64,000 nucleotides of DNA. It comes from Bacillus benzoevorans (GTDB lineage Bacteria; Bacillota; Bacilli; Bacillales; Cytobacillaceae). Of the stretch, positions 26,184 to 34,651 are shown one piece after another; position 1 is the first letter of the stretch; each line of letters starts with the position of its first letter. The DNA lies in assembly GCF_014207535.1 (NCBI RefSeq), contig NZ_JACHGK010000006.1, positions 159,573-223,572 on the forward strand. The letters run 5' to 3'. A model generated the notes under the pieces. It did no database searches. It had not been told where the DNA came from and saw only the letters and a list, made by a program, of their open reading frames with translations. The translations under genes were made by a program, and so were the position numbers.

Positions 26184-27236
26184 CTATTCTTTGTTCACAA
26201 TAATTAATTTGTCTTGTTTCTCGATTACTTCACCAATGATCCAGGAATCATGTCCTTCGTTTTTCAATGCTTGGACATATTTTTCAGCATCAGTTGGATT
26301 CATGGCGGCTAATAAACCACCTGATGTAATCGCATCACAAAGGATGATTTGTTCTTCAGGGGCAATGTTGTGGTATTCCACATCTTTTTCAAGCCATTTA
26401 TGATTTGATTTAGAACCTCCGGGAACAACACCATCTTGTGCCAGTTTTAGTGTACCATCAAGAATAGGGACTTTATTATAATCAAAACGTAAGGTTACAT
26501 GACTCCCGCTTGCCATTTCACTGCCATGTCCAAGAAGTCCAAAACCAGTCACATCGGTAACGGCATTAGGTGAAAAGTCACTTAAAACTTCTGCTGCTTT
26601 CTTATTTAACGTGGCCATCGTTTCGATAACCATTTTTTCCTGTTCTTCTGTTACGGCACTCCGTTTGATTCCGGTTGTGAGAATACCGACACCGATTGGT
26701 TTAGTTATGACGAGTACATCGCCGGGTTTGGCACCAACATTTCGCCAAACTTTATCCGGATGGACAATCCCTGTTACGGACAAACCGTATTTTGGTTCTT
26801 GATCATCAATCGAGTGTCCGCCCACTAATATTGCCCCGGATTCTTTTATCTTATCAGAACCACCGCGTAAAATTTCAGCTAAAATTTCTCCGCCTAATTT
26901 TTTCACCGGGTAGCCCACCATATTTAACGCTGTTAATGGTTTACCTCCCATTGCATATACGTCGCTCAATGCATTTGCGACGGCAATTTGACCAAACGTA
27001 TATGGATCATCCACAACAGGAGTAAAGTAATCAATCGTCTGGATTAACGCAATCGAATCTGTTAATTTATATACACCTGCATCATCTGATGTTTCATGTC
27101 CAACCAGTAATTCAGGAACTCTTTCTTGTTCAGGTAATAAGCGCAAAACTTGCGCTAGGTCTTCGGGCCCGATTTTACAGCCTCAACCAGCCTTTGTTGA
27201 AAATGAAGTAAGACGAACTTTTTCTTGCTCATTCAT
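26184..27236 (-). CDS. selD: Selenide, water dikinase SelD (selenoprotein, Sec18)
   Basis: Makes selenophosphate from selenide and ATP for Sec-tRNA synthesis. The frame runs from ATG 27236 through an in-frame TGA at 27183-27185 to the stop at 26184, giving 350 residues. The TGA falls in STKAGUGCKIGPEDL, exactly where SelD enzymes have the catalytic Cys or Sec followed by Gly-Cys. Starting at the internal ATG 27146, as a plain ORF caller would, would remove the active site. Other motifs are GVYKLTD near residue 53, DVYAMGGKP, GGHSIDD and TDVTGFGLLGH. GGAGGTGTG lies before ATG 27236. It converges with selB and is divergent from selA. Confidence 0.95.
27140..27156 (-). promoter_or_regulatory. 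Candidate SECIS hairpin of selD
   Basis: On the minus strand AGCGCAA-GTT-TTGCGCT is a perfect 7-bp hairpin that begins 26 nt after the UGA, within the range known for bacterial SECIS elements. Its GUU loop differs from the GGU loops in grdB and arsM. Confidence 0.55.
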
Positions 27237-27426
27237 AAAACACACCTCCAACCATAGTATACAAGTTTTTCTCTTTAAATGTACATGACTAATATATGAA
27301 ATTTGCTCCAAAGGAACCATTCCTATTGCACGGATTCCTGAAAAAGGTTTATTGTATACATGGGATTCAAGGGTTTGGGAAATGGTATAATAAGTGGGTA
27401 TTTTATCTTATTTCGGAGGGAACTTA

Positions 27427-28836
27427 ATGAGACAATTATTGAAATATCTGCCGCCCATTCATGAACTGCAGAAGCATGAAAGGTTTTCCGTGTTAATGAA
27501 TCAATATGGGATTGATCAGACAAACATGACAGCCATTTTGGCAAATGTATTAAATGATATAAGGGAAATGCTTTTGCAAAACCAATGGTCTGGAATCGAG
27601 CCTGGAAATGAATTATTTATAACAGAAATTTTTAACCGCTCGGAAAAGGTCATTCAAGAGCAATTTCAGTACACATTGAAAAATGTCATTAATGCGACGG
27701 GTACCATTTTACATACAAATTTAGGCAGAGCACGTTTAAGCGAGCAGACGATTGAACATGTCACAAAAGTTGCCTCGCAATATTCCAATTTAGAATATAA
27801 ATTAGAAGAAGGGGAGCGCGGCTCCAGACATAGTCATGCGGAAGAGCTCATTAAAAGGATTACAGGTGCAGAGGCCGCAATGGTCGTTAATAATAATGCT
27901 GCAGCAGTCTATTTCATTCTTCGCGCATTTGCAGCTAATAAAGAAGTGATTGTTTCCAGAGGACAATTAGTTGAAATAGGCGGTTCTTTCCGCATTTCTT
28001 CGATTATGGAAGAAAGCGGAGCAAAGCTTATTGAAGTGGGTACCACGAATAAAACACATTTTTATGATTATGAACGTGCCATCAACGAAGAGACACGAAT
28101 GATCTTAAAAGTACATACCAGTAATTTTAAAATACAAGGATTTACTGAATCCGTTGAAACAAAAGAATTAGTAGACTTAGCTAAGCAACATGAACAAGTT
28201 ATTTTTTATGAAGATTTAGGCAGTGGTGTTTTATATGATTTTCGCCAGCATGGTATTGGTGATGAGCCGGTTGTTGGCGAAGTTCTGAAGATGGGTGCTG
28301 ATCTTGTTTCTTTTAGTGGTGATAAACTTTTAGGCGGGCCACAGGCAGGAATCATTGCCGGTAAAAAAGAGTTAATTGCTAAACTCAAAAAACACCAGCT
28401 AGCCCGTGTTTTAAGGGTAGATAAAATGACTCTTGCGGCATTAGAGGGAACACTAATGCATTATCTCAAAGGAAAAGATGAACTCCGCAAAGTCCCAGTC
28501 ATTGGAGATTTATTAAAAAGTAAAGCAGAATTGCAGCGGCGCTCAGAGGAATTCAAGGAAAAACTTAATGCAGCCTGTAATTCTTATTCTATCAACATCA
28601 TGGAAGGAACAAGCCAGGTTGGAGGGGGAACCATGCCTGAAGTATTATTGCCATCATTTGTGGTTGCATTAAAGCACCATGTTCTATCCGCAGAAAATTT
28701 GGCAAAGATCTTAAGGACGCAATACACGCCTTCCATCATTGTACGAATCCAAAGGGATGAGTTCCAGCTGGATTTAAGAACGGTGAATATCGAAGAAGAA
28801 GAAATAATGATTAAGGTATTAGCATCGATAGAATAA
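27427..28836 (+). CDS. selA: L-seryl-tRNA(Sec) selenium transferase SelA
   Basis: PLP enzyme that converts Ser-tRNA(Sec) to Sec-tRNA(Sec). The 469-residue product starts with the N-terminal SelA domain (RQLLKYLPPIHEL), then VINATGTILHTNLGRA near residue 87, and the PLP lysine in VSFSGDKLLGGPQAG near residue 304. ATG 27427, with CGGAGGG 9 bases upstream, is preferred to the upstream ATG 27394. Divergent from selD; a terminator follows. Confidence 0.97.
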   Translation: MRQLLKYLPPIHELQKHERFSVLMNQYGIDQTNMTAILANVLNDIREMLLQNQWSGIEPGNELFITEIFNRSEKVIQEQFQYTLKNVINATGTILHTNLGRARLSEQTIEHVTKVASQYSNLEYKLEEGERGSRHSHAEELIKRITGAEAAMVVNNNAAAVYFILRAFAANKEVIVSRGQLVEIGGSFRISSIMEESGAKLIEVGTTNKTHFYDYERAINEETRMILKVHTSNFKIQGFTESVETKELVDLAKQHEQVIFYEDLGSGVLYDFRQHGIGDEPVVGEVLKMGADLVSFSGDKLLGGPQAGIIAGKKELIAKLKKHQLARVLRVDKMTLAALEGTLMHYLKGKDELRKVPVIGDLLKSKAELQRRSEEFKEKLNAACNSYSINIMEGTSQVGGGTMPEVLLPSFVVALKHHVLSAENLAKILRTQYTPSIIVRIQRDEFQLDLRTVNIEEEEIMIKVLASIE

Positions 28837-28849
28837 AGCTTAATGAGGA

Positions 28850-28884
28850 GGAAGCACTGGCGAAGGTGCTTTCTAAATTTTTTT
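28850..28884 (+). terminator. Intrinsic terminator of selA
   Basis: GGAAGCACT pairs with AGGTGCTTTC, followed by AAATTTTTTTC. Confidence 0.7.
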
Positions 28885-29051
28885 CACCGTGATGCCTCGA
28901 CAAATTCTCACTTAAAATTGATATATTAATATATAAATATTGTTAAACTAATAAATACAGTATATTTTCTGATTTACTATTTCAGTAAAACTTATCCTGA
29001 AACTGACCTATTAGTTGGAGTAGGAATTGTTGATCATGCTCAAATAATCTG

Positions 29052-29232
29052 AATGATTTAACTTTAGTGGAAGACATTGACAGCCTATTTAGCAAGCTTT
29101 ATACTGACAGAGTAATAAGGTATTTCAATATAACTTTGATGAAAGGGATGACAAGAGGTTAGAAGATGAAATTTATTATTTCATAAGACTTCCCTTCTAG
29201 AACGCCCAAAAGAGTATATTTTTTTTGATTGA
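29052..29232 (+). pseudogene. Possible decayed coding fragment
   Basis: One frame reads DLTLVEDIDSLFSKLYTDRVIRYF, after which a shifted frame reads NFDERDDKRLEDEIYYFIRLP, then a further shift reads SRTPKRVYFF. Joined, they look like a soluble charged protein broken by two frameshifts. There is no start codon or ribosome site, and I cannot name a family. It lies in the 479-base gap between selA and grdX, and otherwise that gap holds only the selA terminator and a candidate cre site. Confidence 0.3.
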
Positions 29233-29233
29233 A

Positions 29234-29247
29234 TGAAAGCGCTTTTA
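29234..29247. promoter_or_regulatory. Candidate catabolite-repression (cre) site upstream of grdX
   Basis: TGAAAGCGCTTTTA is a near-palindrome that fits the CcpA cre consensus except near the last positions. It is 69 bases before grdX. If used, it would link glycine reductase expression to carbon supply. Confidence 0.4.
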
Positions 29248-29315
29248 ATACTTGTGCGTGACATTCTTTGAAAGGTTAAAGTTTTATGAAAATGGGCTTA
29301 TAAGAGGTGTATAAA

Positions 29316-29708
29316 TTGAGGGAAAAGGCAATCATTATTACGAATAATGTACTTTCAAAAGAAGGTTTTGAAAAAACATCTGATGTAGTATTTGTAGAAG
29401 GTTCATTAATGGATGTAATGAAAATGGCTAGAGATTATGTTCACAAAGGCCATAGGCTCTTAACGCATCCTCTTATGGGTAGTATTAAGCCAAACGAAAC
29501 ACCATATAAGACTATAGCTATATCACTTAAAGCCGATAACAGTGTTAATCTGGATTCCTTGAATTTAATGGAAAACAGTATCGAGACCTCGGAAAGACTA
29601 ATCAGTAATAAGCCTCCAAGAAAGTGGTCTAAAGACATTATTGATAGGGTTTATGAGGATTATCGAGTAATCGATTTTGATTTGATTTACCAAGCTTTCA
29701 ACATTTAA
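29316..29708 (+). CDS. grdX: GrdX protein
   Basis: Small protein of unknown biochemical role that is encoded beside glycine reductase genes in Stickland-fermenting clostridia. The 130-residue product shows the family pattern: REKAIIITNN at the start, FVEGSLMDVM, HKGHRLLTHPL near residue 46 and GSIKPNETPYK near residue 59. TTG 29316, with AAGAGGTG 6 bases upstream, gives the family-like start; GTG 29307 overlaps that site. A terminator separates it from the repeat array and trxB, so it can be expressed apart from the main operon. Confidence 0.9.
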   Translation: MREKAIIITNNVLSKEGFEKTSDVVFVEGSLMDVMKMARDYVHKGHRLLTHPLMGSIKPNETPYKTIAISLKADNSVNLDSLNLMENSIETSERLISNKPPRKWSKDIIDRVYEDYRVIDFDLIYQAFNI

Positions 29709-29748
29709 GAAGTTTCTAGTCAATACGCAATAAACCAGGCATCAAGCG

Positions 29749-29773
29749 AATCCGTTTTATCTATAAACGGATT
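29749..29773 (+). terminator. Intrinsic terminator of grdX
   Basis: AATCCGTTT pairs with AAACGGATT around a 7-base loop and is followed by TTAAAAA; the T run is short. Confidence 0.65.
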
Positions 29774-29985
29774 TTAAAAATGAACAATTTGTGAACCGTT
29801 GAGCACGTTTGGCTCAATTTTAAAAATGAACAATTTGTGAACTACTGAGCACTTTGGGCTTGGTTTTAAAAATGAACAATTTGTGAATTATTGAGCACGT
29901 TCTAATGAATTTAAAACAATGGACAATTTGTGAAATAGTGAGCAAAGTAAAAATGAACTATTTGTGAAGTTGTGAACAAAGTAAA
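29773..29985. repeat. Five-unit direct-repeat array upstream of the glycine reductase operon
   Basis: Units start at 29781, 29827, 29873, 29920 and 29954 (steps of 46, 46, 47 and 34 bases). Each has the form TGAACAATTTGTGAA, then about 5 variable bases, then TGAGCA or a variant. Within each unit ACAATTTGT is a 9-base dyad (ACTATTTGT in the last). The array ends about 100 bases before trxB. It encodes nothing and has operator-array character; the binding protein is unknown. Confidence 0.85.
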
Positions 29986-30086
29986 GAATTAATGATACTA
30001 TGATTTTGTAAAAAAGGTTAGCAATAATAAGTCACGTAAAAATTACCTCAAACGAGGAATCTAACTATATGCGAGGAGGAATTTAA

Positions 30087-31025
30087 ATGTCAAAGATTTA
30101 CGACATCGTTATCGTAGGCGGGGGTCCTGCAGGACTTTCAGCAGGACTATATGGTTCCAGAGCAAAATTGGAAGTTCTTGTAATCGAAAAGTCGAAGTTT
30201 GGCGGACAAACGGCCACCACTTCTGAACTGGAAAATTACCCAGGCTCAATCCCTGATTGTACAGGCCCATCTCTGACAGAAAGAATGCATGAACAGGCAT
30301 CAGAGTTTGGAACAGAATTTGTAAAAGATGATATCGTTTCCGTTGATTTCTCAGGAGATATCAAAGTACTTAACGGTAAGAATGCTCAATACCAAGGAAG
30401 AACTATCATCATCGCAACAGGTGCAGAACCAAGACTTGCCGGTTTTGAAAATGAGATGGAGCTAAGAGCAAAAGGAGTTTCATACTGTGCAACATGCGAC
30501 GCTGACTTCTTTGAAGAATTAGATGTTGCTGTTATTGGCGGCGGGGATTCAGCTATTGATGAAGCGATTTATCTAACAAAGTTTGCTGACTCAGTCACAA
30601 TTGTTCATAGAAGAGATTCGCTAAGAGCAGCAAAATCGCTTCAAGAAAAGGCATTTAACAATCCGAAAATTAAATTTGTTTGGGATTCAGTTCCCGTTAA
30701 AGCGAATGGTGATGAAATGCTTGAAGGTCTTGAAATCAAGAATGTTAAAACGGGAGAAACATCAACCCTTGATGTAAATGGTGTATTCGTATTCGTCGGA
30801 CTTGACCCAATCACAGAAGCTTTCAAGGGCCAAGTTGAACTTGAAGGCGGTTACATTCCAACGGATGAAGATATGAGAACAAACGTACCAGGAGTTTTCG
30901 CCGCAGGGGATGTAAGGGTTAAGTCTTTAAGACAAGTTATAACAGCAGCTGCAGACGGAGCAATGGCTTCAATCGCTGCAGAAAAATATATTGCTGAACA
31001 TGAAACAGCTTTGGTTCATGCATAA
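30087..31025 (+). CDS. trxB: Thioredoxin reductase
   Basis: FAD- and NADPH-dependent reductase that reduces the neighbouring thioredoxin, which in turn regenerates glycine reductase. The 312-residue protein has FAD site GGGPAGLSAGLY near residue 10, redox site YCATCDADFF near residue 135 and NADPH site IGGGDSAIDEA near residue 150. GAGGAGG precedes the ATG. It is the first gene of the trxBA-grdEABCD operon. Arg is nearly always AGA here, unlike in the backbone genes, which suggests acquisition from a clostridium-like source. Confidence 0.95.
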   Translation: MSKIYDIVIVGGGPAGLSAGLYGSRAKLEVLVIEKSKFGGQTATTSELENYPGSIPDCTGPSLTERMHEQASEFGTEFVKDDIVSVDFSGDIKVLNGKNAQYQGRTIIIATGAEPRLAGFENEMELRAKGVSYCATCDADFFEELDVAVIGGGDSAIDEAIYLTKFADSVTIVHRRDSLRAAKSLQEKAFNNPKIKFVWDSVPVKANGDEMLEGLEIKNVKTGETSTLDVNGVFVFVGLDPITEAFKGQVELEGGYIPTDEDMRTNVPGVFAAGDVRVKSLRQVITAAADGAMASIAAEKYIAEHETALVHA

Positions 31026-31056
31026 TAAATAATTTCTAAAATCAGGAGGGCTCATA

Positions 31057-31383
31057 ATGTTAGAACTAACTAAAGATAATTTTGAAGCTGAAGTAACAAA
31101 TTACACTGAAAAACCAGTATTCGTTGATTACTGGGGCGACAAATGTACAACTTGTATCGCTATGATGCCGGATGTTCATAAATTAGAAGAAACCTATGGC
31201 GATAAAATTAAGTTTACAAGTTTAAATACAAGCGGCAATAGAAGACTTGCCATCGCTCAAAAGGTACTTGGCCTGCCAACAATGATTGTCTATGTAAATG
31301 GAGAAAAGGCTGAGGCTCTAACACCGGACAAAATTTCTTCAGTAGCTGATGTTGAAGAAATGATTAAGAGATTCTACAAATAA
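31057..31383 (+). CDS. trxA: Thioredoxin with CTTC active site
   Basis: Electron carrier from thioredoxin reductase to glycine reductase. The 108-residue thioredoxin fold has VDYWGDKCTTCIAMMP near residue 28, so the usual CGPC is CTTC, a change expected to alter redox potential. The cis-proline is in GLPTMIVYV. CAGGAGGG lies before the ATG, 31 bases after trxB. Atypical active sites are usual for thioredoxins of glycine reductase operons. Confidence 0.93.
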   Translation: MLELTKDNFEAEVTNYTEKPVFVDYWGDKCTTCIAMMPDVHKLEETYGDKIKFTSLNTSGNRRLAIAQKVLGLPTMIVYVNGEKAEALTPDKISSVADVEEMIKRFYK

Positions 31384-31451
31384 TTTAGCAGCAATTTATA
31401 ACGTTATAAGGGCTTTGCCTTTATATAAATTAGCTTAGGGTGGTGAAGGCT

Positions 31452-32738
31452 TTGCGCCTTGAATTAGGAAATATTTTTATTAAGGATGTACAATTTGGAC
31501 CAGATACTAAGGTAGAAAACGGCGTCCTCTATGTAAATAAGGAAGAACTGCTTAAAGAAGTTGGCGGCGACGAAAGATTAGCTTCAATCGATATTGATAT
31601 CGTTCATCCGGGAGATGAAGTAAGAATCATCCCTGTTAAAGACGTTATCGAGCCAAGAGTCAAGGTTGAAGGAAAAGGTGGAATATTCCCTGGATTTATT
31701 TCAGGTGTAGAACAAGTTGGATCAGGCAGAACTCATGTATTAAAGGGAGCTGCTGTTGTTACAACTGGTAAAATCGTTGGTTTCCAAGAAGGTATCGTAG
31801 ATATGTCAGGAGAGGGAGCGAAATTCACTCCATTCTCAAAGACTCATAATGTCGTTATGATCTGTGAACCAGTTGAGGGAGCTCAACAGCACGAACATGA
31901 AGAAGCAGTCAGAATGATTGGATACAAGACAGCTGTTTATCTTGGAAAAGCTGGGGCAAGCGTTGAACCAGACGAAGTAAAGACTTATGAAACTAAGCCA
32001 TTACTTGAGCAGGCTAAGGAATACCCAGAATTACCAAAGGTTGTTTATGTATACATGCTTCAGACTCAAGGTCTGCTTCATGACACATATGTGTATGGTG
32101 TAGATGCTAAGAAAATCATCCCAACATTTTTATACCCAACTGAAGCATTTGATGGAGCTGTAGTTAGTGGAAACTGCGTTTCAGCTTGCGATAAGAACCC
32201 ATCATATGTTCATATGAATCACCCGGTCATCACTGACCTGTACGAAAGACATGGCAAGGACTTTAACTTCCTTGGCGTAGTCATTACAAATGAAAACGTA
32301 TACCTGGCCGATAAGGAAAGATCATCAAACATGACAGCTAAGCTTGTTGAGTTCCTTGGAGCAGATGCCGTTATCATTTCAGAAGAAGGGTTTGGTAATC
32401 CGGATGCTGACCTTGTTATGAACTGTAACAAGATTACTGCAAAGGGAGTAAAGACTGTTCTTATAACAGATGAGTACGCTGGAAGAGATGGAGCATCTCA
32501 ATCACTTGCTGACTCAACTCCAAAGGGTGACGCAGTCGTTACGGGAGGAAATGCAAACGAAATTATTGTTCTTCCGCCGATGAAGAAAGTAATCGGGCAC
32601 CCGGAAGTTGTTGATATCCTTTCAGGTGGATTCGACGGATCATTAAGAGCCGACGGATCAATCGAAGCTGAAATCCAAGTTATCACCGGTGCTACAAGTG
32701 AAGTTGGTTTCAACTATTTAACAGCTCAAGGATTCTAA
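31452..32738 (+). CDS. grdE: Glycine reductase component B, proprotein GrdE
   Basis: Substrate-binding proprotein of the glycine-specific B component, cleaved so that a carbonyl (pyruvoyl-type) group at the new N-terminus forms a Schiff base with glycine. The 428-residue product has the conserved cleavage region VVSGNCVSACDKNPSY with the Cys near residue 240. TTG 31452 gives the canonical MRLELGNIFIKD start with AGGGTGGTG upstream; two GTG codons at 31440/31443 would extend it by four residues. The GrdE type points to glycine rather than sarcosine or betaine as substrate. Confidence 0.94.
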   Translation: MRLELGNIFIKDVQFGPDTKVENGVLYVNKEELLKEVGGDERLASIDIDIVHPGDEVRIIPVKDVIEPRVKVEGKGGIFPGFISGVEQVGSGRTHVLKGAAVVTTGKIVGFQEGIVDMSGEGAKFTPFSKTHNVVMICEPVEGAQQHEHEEAVRMIGYKTAVYLGKAGASVEPDEVKTYETKPLLEQAKEYPELPKVVYVYMLQTQGLLHDTYVYGVDAKKIIPTFLYPTEAFDGAVVSGNCVSACDKNPSYVHMNHPVITDLYERHGKDFNFLGVVITNENVYLADKERSSNMTAKLVEFLGADAVIISEEGFGNPDADLVMNCNKITAKGVKTVLITDEYAGRDGASQSLADSTPKGDAVVTGGNANEIIVLPPMKKVIGHPEVVDILSGGFDGSLRADGSIEAEIQVITGATSEVGFNYLTAQGF

Positions 32739-32774
32739 TTCATAGAAATTTAAGATATTAGGAGGTTTTTTATC

Positions 32775-33248
32775 ATGATTTTAAAAGGTAGACATGTTAT
32801 CGCTATCGGAGACAGAGACGGAATTCCGGGACCAGCTATTGAGGAATGTGCAAAAAGTGCAGGAGCAGAAATTGTATTTGCTTCAACAGAATGCTTCGTT
32901 TGAACTGCCGCAGGCGCAATGGATCTGGAGATCCAACAAAGAGTTAAAGATACAGTTGATAAATTAGGTGCAGAAAATGTAGTAGTTATTCTTGGTGGAG
33001 CAGAAGCTGAATCAGCAGGACTTTCAGCTGAAACTGTAACAGCGGGAGACCCAACATTTGCAGGACCTTTAGCGAGTGTTGAACTAGGCCTTAGAGTATA
33101 CCATGTAGTTGAGGACGAATTGAAGGCTGAATTTGATGAGTCTGTATATGAAGAACAATGCGGGATGATGGAAATGGTTCTTGATGTAGATGCCATCAAA
33201 GAAGAAGTTGGAAACGTCAGAAAAGAATATACAAAGTTTAACGACTAA
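32775..33248 (+). CDS. grdA: Glycine reductase selenoprotein A (Sec43)
   Basis: Carries the carboxymethyl group from component B as a Se-carboxymethyl selenocysteine, which component C converts to acetyl phosphate. Reading through the in-frame TGA at 32901-32903 gives 157 residues, with Sec in the classic FVUTAAGAMDLE motif following a Cys two residues before it. AGGAGG precedes ATG 32775. Without recoding only 42 residues would be made and the downstream part would begin at an internal Met. A candidate SECIS hairpin follows. Confidence 0.97.
32920..32935 (+). promoter_or_regulatory. Candidate SECIS hairpin of grdA
   Basis: TGGATC-TGGA-GATCCA is a perfect 6-bp stem starting 16 nt after the UGA. 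The loop has the GG expected in bacterial SECIS loops. Confidence 0.6.
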
Positions 33249-33269
33249 TCCGCCAGGAGGAAAGAACAA

Positions 33270-34577
33270 ATGATACGTGTAGTACATTATATAAATCAGT
33301 TCTTCGGCCAAATTGGTGGTGAAGAAATGGCTCACATTGCTCCTGAAAGAAGAGAAGGTATTGTAGGACCAGGAGCAGCAATCAATAAGAGTTTCAAGGG
33401 TGAAGCTGAAATCATTGGAACGATCATTTGTGGTGACTCATACTTTGCTGAACACCAAGAACAAGCTGAACAAGAAATACTTGATATGGTTAAATCATTT
33501 AACCCTGACGTATTTATCGCAGGACCTGCATTCAACGCAGGAAGATATGGTACAGCCTGCGGTGCAGTAGGTAAATTAGTTCAGGAACATCTTAACATAC
33601 CAGTCGTATCAGGGATGTACATTGAAAATCCAGGCGCTGATATGTTCAAGAAGGACCTTTACTTAATTTCTACAAAGAACAATGCAGCGGGTATCAGAGA
33701 CGCAGCTCCAAAGATGGCAGCTCTAGCATTAAAGCTTGCTAAGGGTGAGACAGTAGGATCACCAGCTGAAGAAGGTTACATCGAAAGAGGGATCAGAAAG
33801 AACTACTTCGCAACTGAAAGAGGCTCAAAGAGAGCAGTTGATATGCTCGTTAAAAAGATTAAGGGTGAAGATTTCGTAACAGAATTCAAGATGCCTGTAT
33901 TCGATAATGTAGCACCAGCAGCACCAGTTGCTGATATCACAAAAGCAAAAGTAGCTATCGTGACATCAGGCGGTATCGTTCCAAAAGGTAACCCTGATCA
34001 CATCGAAGCTTCTAACGCGCAAAAATTTGGCGAATATGATATCGAAGGCTTAATGGATCTTACTGGTGAAACTCACCAAACAGCTCACGGCGGCCATGAC
34101 CCAGTATACGCTAACGATGACCCAGATAGAGTTATTCCTGTTGACGTATTAAGAGACATGGAAAAAGAAGGAAAGATCGGCAGTCTTCATAGATACTTCT
34201 ATTCAACAACCGGTAACGGTACAGCTGTTTTAAGCTCTAAGAAATATGGTCAAGAAATCGCGAAGCGTTTAATAGCGGACGGAGTTCAGGCTGTTATTAT
34301 GACTTCCACCTGAGGTACTTGTACAAGATGCGGTGCATCTATGTTAAAAGAAATTGAAAGAGCGGGACTACCAATTGTTCACATGTGTACAATTGTTCCA
34401 ATTTCATTGACTGTTGGAGCAAACAGAATCGTTCCGACAATCGCTATTCCACACCCACTTGGAAACCCAAGTCTTCCAAAAGAAGAGGAAAAGGCATTAA
34501 GAAGAAAGCTTGTTGAAACAGCTCTTAAAGCCCTTGAAACTCCAGTGGAAGATCAAACAGTATTTGAAGTAAAATAA
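33270..34577 (+). CDS. grdB: Glycine reductase component B selenoprotein GrdB (Sec348)
   Basis: Catalytic subunit of the glycine-specific B component; its Sec attacks the Schiff-base-bound glycine and passes the carboxymethyl group to GrdA. Read through TGA 34311-34313, the frame gives 435 residues with IMTSTUGTCTRCGAS around the Sec, the UxxCxxC pattern of GrdB. The upstream half has GVRE-like VVHYINQFFGQIGGEE and a glutamate-rich core typical of the family. AGGAGG lies before the ATG. It lies 21 bases after grdA. Confidence 0.97.
34326..34340 (+). promoter_or_regulatory. Candidate SECIS hairpin of grdB
   Basis: AGATGC-GGT-GCATCT is a perfect 6-bp stem starting 12 nt after the UGA, with a GGU loop like that of the E. 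coli fdhF element. Confidence 0.65.
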
Positions 34578-34592
34578 TAGTTTAACCCAAAA

Positions 34593-34620
34593 AAAGGGGG
34601 TGGAAAACTCCACCTCCTTT
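34593..34620 (+). terminator. Hairpin between grdB and grdC
   Basis: AAGGGGGTGGA pairs with TCCACCTCCTT, ending in only TTTATT. It may act as a partial terminator that makes more of components A and B than C. Confidence 0.6.
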
Positions 34621-34651
34621 ATTGATGGTATATATTTTTGGAGGTGCCCAT

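Noticed and set aside
29773..29985. The grd repeat array as a CRISPR array
   Set aside because: The repeat is only about 15-21 bases, the intervening segments are partly alike rather than unique, there are five units with one short step, and no cas genes are nearby.
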